From Hemibagrus wyckioides (lineage: Eukaryota > Chordata > Actinopteri > Siluriformes > Bagridae): DNA of 64,000 nucleotides. The position numbers and the translations under genes are program-made. Position 1 is the stretch's first letter, and the number at the start of each line of letters is the position of its first letter. Where the stretch lies: assembly GCF_019097595.1 (NCBI RefSeq), contig NC_080711.1:21600928-21664927 (forward strand), written 5' to 3'. Shown here piece after piece: positions 58,867 to 64,000 of the stretch. The notes below the pieces were generated by a model. It was not told the DNA's origin, searched no databases, and worked only from the letters and a program-made list of their open reading frames with translations.

Positions 58867-59302
58867 ATGTTCTCTACATCTCTACTGCTCCTGCTGGCAG
58901 CTGCTTCTTGTGAGTGCTTTATCAAATTCATTCATTTACTAGATGAAGAATAAAGGTGCAGCAGATATTGTGTGAGATATCACCATGTGTTTTCCTCCCC
59001 AGATGTACATGGTGTGGAACTGACTCAGCCTGCTTCCATGACAGTCCAGCCAGGCCAGAGTCTCTCCATCCACTGCAAGGTTTCATATTCAGTTACGAGC
59101 TATTGTACATCTTGGATCCGACAACCTGCAGGAAAAGCTCTGGAGTGGATTGGGGGCATCTGTAGCAGTGGGGATACATATTACAGTGACAAACTGAAAA
59201 ATAAGTTCAGCATCTCCAGAGACACTTCTACTAACACAATAACAATTGGAGGACAGAACATGCAGACTGAAGACACAGCTGTGTATTACTGCGCTCGTGA
59301 CT
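58867..59302 (+). CDS. ighv: V38: intact IGHV segment, family B, Cys-rich CDRs
   Basis: Leader 58867-58909; V exon 59003-59302 after CCCCAG. CDR1 SYCTS and CDR2 GICSSGDTY carry an extra Cys pair, as in V7 and V23. End YYCARDS. RSS 59303-59341 has a spacer and nonamer resembling V7/V23 rather than family B. Confidence 0.92.
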
Positions 59303-59341
59303 CACAGTGAGAGAAGTAAACAACATCCTTGTACAAAAACT
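59303..59341 (+). other. V38 RSS
   Basis: CACAGTG, 23-bp spacer, ACAAAAACT; spacer matches family D. Confidence 0.9.
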
Positions 59342-59419
59342 CCTTATCCAGTGTTCATTATAACAGAATGCCCACAAGATCCATGCAACGAACGGGTACA
59401 GATGCCGCCGATGGTGGGG

Positions 59420-59520
59420 ATCAAACCCAGATCTCCAGCATAAACTCTATCACCCACAGTAGCAGATCAGAACCAAATGCAGGGATCGAGCATGTACACT
59501 GCTTTATTTTTATTTTTTAA
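59420..59520. repeat. Unclassified repeat, copy 3, left part
   Basis: Same family as 1996-2475 (shared AGTAGCAGATCAGA). Its right part resumes at 60664 after a transposon. Confidence 0.55.
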
Positions 59521-59525
59521 AAAAA

Positions 59526-60663
59526 CACTGGTTTACAAGGTTTTTGTTTTCTTCATAATTTTTAGTGTGCCAGATAGATTTTGAGATGCTGTTCACATAA
59601 ATAACTTTAAATTTTTACCATCACGCAAGATTTTTGAGAAACAGCCAATTTTGTAATAAAAATTAGGAAATTTTCGTAACATGCAGTTGTTGCTGAATCA
59701 CATTCAGTACTCGAGATACAACTGAATTATATGCGGGGATCTGAAGGTGGTTGCAATTTTACTTTCACAGTCTACAGTTAGGATACACCAAGTATTGTTG
59801 TTTTCTTTGCAAGTAGGACAGCCAAGCATGAACTTCACATTAGGTGGTCAGAGACTGGCTACCTCGCAGGAAATTGTTGCCAGGGCAGAAGAATGTTGTA
59901 CATGACCCACTGGTTGATCCGAAGAACATAATTCTTCCGCCACTGCACATCAAACTTGGACTAATGAAAAATTTTGTGAAGGCAATGAATAAACAAAGTG
60001 AAGCGTTTGCATACTTACGACAAATGAAGGCGTTTTCATTGGCCCATAAATCCAAGAGGTGATGATAGTTAGTCACTTTGATGACTTTCTGCAGGGTGCC
60101 GAACGTGTTGCATGGACTGCCTTCAAGAATGTTGTGAACTTTTTGAAGAACATTTTGGGCAACTATAAGGCACAAAACTACGTTGAACTGGTTGAAACTC
60201 TGCTTCAGGCATACAAGTCATTGAACTGCAACATGTCACTGAAGATACATTTTCTTCATTCATGGGACTTCTTCCCAGCCAATCTCGGAGCCGTCAGTGA
60301 TGAACATGGTGAGAGGTTTCACCAAGACATTGCCACAATGGAGAAACGCTACCAGGGAAAGTGGAGTCCATCAATGCTGGGAGACTATTGTTGGATACTG
60401 ATATGTGAAGCTTCAGACAGTGACCATAAGTGAAAATCTGCGGCAAAACATTTCTAGTTGTCTCTCATGTTTCTCTCTAGCAATATCATAGCGTAGACCT
60501 ATGCAATACTGAAGACATTACAGTGTTAATGTGTTAATGCAGTTTTCTTAAAAACCCTACATGAAATTACCAATACACATTTGTGTTCAGCATATAAAAA
60601 TCTATTGGCTTCACCAAAAACTGTAGAGGAAACAACGTTTTCCATAAAATCTGTTGACCAGTG
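59526..60663 (+). mobile_element. TIR DNA transposon with unassigned protein
   Basis: Termini CACTGGTTTACAAGG and, inverted, CACTGGTCAACAGAT. It interrupts the repeat that continues at 60664. Inside, 59844-60062 (IILPPLHIKLGLMKNFV) and 60059-60433 (LGAVSDEHGERFHQDI, MEKRYQGKWSP) form one protein broken by a frame change near 60060. I recall similar uncharacterised proteins in many animals but cannot name the superfamily. Confidence 0.7.
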
Positions 60664-60985
60664 AAAACTAAACAAAACACAACTACATTAAACGTAACAG
60701 AAATAAGTCATAAAAACCTAAATAACACAGTGTCTGGCCTTATGGCACACATACTCTGTTATATAAGCATAATGACTGACACCGACCAAGACAGAAGGAA
60801 AAAGATATATAAAGCAGCACATCAAGGGAAAGCAAGGGACACATGAGAAAGCAGGAAAACACATTAGGAAAGGGTGTGGCACCGCCCACACAGGGATAAC
60901 ACAATAATAAATAAATCACTTGCCACGACCCCCTAGGGGTCTGCCAAGGAACTGTCTCAATAACTCCTGACAATACAACACTGAC
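60664..60985. repeat. Unclassified repeat, copy 3, right part
   Basis: Matches 2093-2460 with small deletions. Confidence 0.6.
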
Positions 60986-60993
60986 AAAAGCAA

Positions 60994-60994
60994 G

Positions 60995-61033
<39 letters not shown>

Positions 61034-61082
61034 GTAAATAAATGAATAAATGAATAAATAAATAAATAAATAAATGAATGAA

Positions 61083-61133
<51 letters not shown>
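60994..61133. repeat. AAAT microsatellite
   Basis: About 35 AAAT units with a few AATG; the copies at 2475 and 26335 are only a few units long. Confidence 0.93.
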
Positions 61134-61134
<1 letters not shown>

Positions 61135-61491
61135 CCCACAAATGACAAAAGTGTTTCAAGTAAGTTTATTTTTGAAATAGTTGTAGTGTAGATTTTAAAC
61201 CATAATACTATATCTCTAACATTACTGCACATGATAAACACTATAATAATCATATCACTAACAAGAACTCATTATAATGCAGTATCTTTGGCTGAAAATA
61301 ATCACCTTAACAGATTAGAATTTGTGTGAGAAGGTTGAAGGTTTAGTTCCTGTTCCTCTCTGTTACATCATCATGACTCCCTCATGTTTTCTATCATGAC
61401 ATCATGATGCAAATCCAGATTGCTGTGTGTCCATGCAGTATTTATGTGCAGCTGAGCTGAGTGGAGCGATCGAGTCTCATCAGCACTCACC

Positions 61492-61924
61492 ATGAAGATC
61501 CCACTCTCCTCATTCCTGCTACTTATCAGCCTCATTGATGAGTTTTCATGCTGAATCTCAGATATCTTTTTCATTGTTTATTATACACTAATATTTTCTT
61601 GTTTATGTTGCAGGTATTCAGTGTCAAAGTCTTGAGTCTATTCCCACTGGTTCAGTAATAAAAAAACCTGGAGAAACTCTGAGTCTTTCCTGTAAAGGAT
61701 CTGGGTTTAACTTTGGTGGCTATGGCATGAACTGGATCAGACAACAAGCTGGAAAAGCTCTGGAATGGATTGGGGCTATCTGGTATGATGCCAGTAAAAC
61801 TATATATGCCAAACACGTTGAGGGACATTTGGAAATTACCAGAGACAACTCCAAAAACATGGTGTATCTGCAGCTGACTGGTTTGAGTACACAGGACTCT
61901 GCTGTGTATTACTGTGCTAGACAC
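61492..61924 (+). pseudogene. ighv: V39: IGHV, family E, splice donor lost
   Basis: Octamer 61407-61414; leader 61492-61537, but the donor is ATGAGT instead of GTGAGT (G to A at 61538). V exon 61614-61924 is fully open: SVIKKPGETL, CKGSGF, MNWIRQQAGKALEWIG, YYCAR. RSS 61925-61963. With no in-phase alternative donor nearby, it is probably non-functional. Confidence 0.85.
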
Positions 61925-61963
61925 CACAGTGGTACAAACATCTTAATCAGCCGTCCAAAATCC
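61925..61963 (+). other. V39 RSS
   Basis: CACAGTG, 23-bp spacer, CCAAAATCC. Confidence 0.82.
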
Positions 61964-62021
61964 TCCCACAGATGTGGTGAAAGAGAAAAGTGCATTCAAT
62001 ATACAGGGCATTTTCACAAGA

Positions 62022-62037
62022 TCAGCAGGTGGCGCTA
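62022..62037 (+). promoter_or_regulatory. CTCF-like motif 3' of V39 RSS
   Basis: TCAGCAGGTGGCGCTA, 59 bp after the nonamer; same position as behind V2. Confidence 0.5.
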
Positions 62038-62670
62038 GAGCTTAACAAATATACTGTACCATTTTATGTTTCCTTAAAGTGGTCATAAGTACAACATATT
62101 CTCATATCCTCAGTCAGAGTTAGATACTCCATCATTTTTATGTCTTTGAGACACTGAACACTGAGACTGTCTCTTAAAATCAAATTTCCAAAGAGGACCA
62201 AAAAGGGAAATAATAACATTTACAGAAAAAATGCCAACTTTTAATCAGTGAGTATTAAATACATACATTTCACAAAGGTTCCACAACATTAACTGTTAAC
62301 TATAAACAAAGAGTTTATACCGTATTCTTCTTTAATTAATTAATAAATAAATTGTAACCGTTCACAGACTGCTGCTGTATAAGAGGAATTGTGATTATAA
62401 TAATTAGTCACACTGAATATTGGAAAATAATTATCTTCAGGTTTGTAGCAGTAACTCCCTGACACAGTTCAGCCAAAGTATGCAGAACTACACAATGTTT
62501 TTTGTTGTTTTCTTTGTACTTTACACAATTAATTATTGGCACATACACCCACCACCTCTACAATTCCTGACATCACACCACCTGCTCCTTGATTATTGTC
62601 CTATTAAAACACACCCCCAAGTGTTTTACTCCTTACTGAATATGTGTATATGAAGAGTGAGTTCTCTTAA
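62038..62670. other. Intergenic 3' of V39
   Basis: Copy of 3390-4020; no gene. Confidence 0.55.
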
Positions 62671-64000
62671 CAGACCTGAGGAATTCCTGCGAACCTGTCT
62701 CCCTATCCTCTTTAATGTGCTCTGAACTTCCAATGCCTGAACCTGTCTCTCGCTATTCCTCTAATCTTATAAATCCTAAAGATTTAGAATCAATTTAGAA
62801 AATCATTTGCCCTTCATAGTCTCTCCTTACATGCCCCCTTAAGTAAAAACCATATGTTCACTCCTTCAATAATGGACAATGCCTTTGATATTTGGGTTAA
62901 GAGTGGGATATATACATTACAAGATCTTTATATAAATAATACTTTTGCGTCTTTTGATGAATTAGTTAACAGATTTAAGATTCCCAGGTCCCATTTCTTT
63001 AGATATCTGCAAGTATGAAACTTTCTGGTTACACATATTGATTGTTTTCCTTCATAACTTTCTGCATCCCTATTAGACTCTATTTTTAAGGTAGGAAAAG
63101 ATTCCAATCAAATCATTGGCAAAATTTATAACCTCCTCAATCAGCATAACCTGGCGTATTTAGATTGCTTAAAAAAGCCATGGAAGAGGATCTGAATGAA
63201 CAAATTTCAGAGATAACTTGGCAGAATATTATTAAACAGATCTGTTTGTCATCTATATGTCAACGACATATGATTGTGAAATTTAAGGTGGTACACCGAC
63301 TCCACTGGTCAAAGGTGAGGCTATCTAAATTCTGGCCAGAGCTAGACCCTATTTGTGACAGATGTAGGCAAGCTCCTGCAAGCCTTCTATATATGTTTTG
63401 GACATGCCTGTGCTTGTATAATTTCTGGAAATTGATTTTTGGTGCATTCTCAGAAATAATAGTTTTGCCAATAGACCCATCTCCTTTTATAGCGGTATTT
63501 GGTGTTGTAACACAAAACCTGTGCAGACGTAGCTATAATTGTGAAATATTGGCCTTTTGCACACTCCTTGCTAGACCCCCACCCCCCTACTTTCCCTCAC
63601 TAGATTAAAGAGACAATATATCTTAAATATCTTGCAATATCTTAAACTGGAAAAAATAAGATACTCTCTGCAAGGATCTTCCCAAAAATTCTATGCAAAC
63701 TGGCAACCTTTTTTGTCATTTGTTGAAAAGCACAAGTAGGGAACACAGCCCCAAGAAGAGGCTTTTTTTTAAAGTTATTCATTTACTGTTATTTATTTGT
63801 TTATTTTATTTTATTTATTTAATTTATTAATTAATTTATTTATTTTTTTATTGTTTTTTTTGTTGTTGTTCTCATGTCTTCTTTGTACAATGTAATTGAT
63901 GCTTTATGTCTGATGGGTAGAGGGTTGGGTTGGGCTATGTTGTATTTCTTCTGTTTTTTGTTTGTATATTGTAAAATTATAAATAAAGAGATCTTGTTCA
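62671..64000 (+). mobile_element. L1/Tx1-type LINE fragment, copy C, runs off window
   Basis: Third copy of 4021-5340, with the C-terminal frame at 63165-63608 intact as in copy A. The window ends just after the AATAAA signal. Confidence 0.75.

Noticed and set aside
60740..61253. Minus-strand ORFs of LFIYLFIY repeats
   Set aside because: Translation of the AAAT microsatellite. The same applies to SIYLSIYL (GATA) and VCVCVC (CA) frames at 10 kb, 15 kb, 33 kb and 38 kb.

Overview
This window is part of a teleost immunoglobulin heavy-chain variable (IGHV) array. It holds about 39 VH units, from complete segments to one-exon relics. Complete units share one plan: an octamer-type promoter, a leader exon ending in split phase 1, an intron of about 80-100 bp, a V exon with the Cys...Trp...Tyr-Tyr-Cys signature, and a recombination signal (RSS) with a 22- or 23-bp spacer. 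I see no D, J or constant exons. The fish assignment rests on the VH sequences and on the repeats (Tc1-like, hAT-like, Rex1/L2-like and L1/Tx1-like elements, GATA and CA microsatellites). An otophysan such as a catfish is plausible, but I cannot name the species.

Layout. Units are numbered V1-V39 left to right; these names are local. About 1-22.7 kb and 25.05-45.7 kb are two copies of one tandem segmental duplication, near-identical by eye, with equivalent points mostly about 23.0 kb apart. Block 1 holds V1-V14 and block 2 holds V18-V30. V15-V17 (22.9-24.8 kb) fill the gap between them. The part from 46 to 61 kb (V31-V38) is a mosaic of the same VH families in a different order, broken by LINE debris. 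At 61.1-64.0 kb a third copy of the 2.5-5.3 kb segment starts (V39 plus an L1-type LINE tail) and runs off the window.

Function. Sixteen units look intact: V1, V4, V7, V10, V11, V14, V20, V22, V23, V26, V27, V30, V33, V34, V35 and V38. V12 and V36 have an open V exon and an RSS but carry a defect or doubt; V32 is open but has lost its RSS. The rest are pseudogenes or relics. Two (V13, V29) are inverted and lack an RSS. The intact units would supply VH exons to a downstream D-J-C region for V(D)J joining. Each family has its own promoter octamer variant, heptamer variant and spacer length.

Main points for follow-up: CTCF-like motifs recurring in one orientation upstream of several VH families, and directly 3' of the RSS in V2/V39; paralogues that differ almost only in the CDRs; paired CDR1/CDR2 cysteines in several families; a hAT-type transposon with an 8-bp target duplication splitting one VH exon in both duplicated copies; VH units whose RSS flank belongs to another family; and a TIR-bordered 1.1-kb transposon with an unassigned conserved protein near 60 kb.
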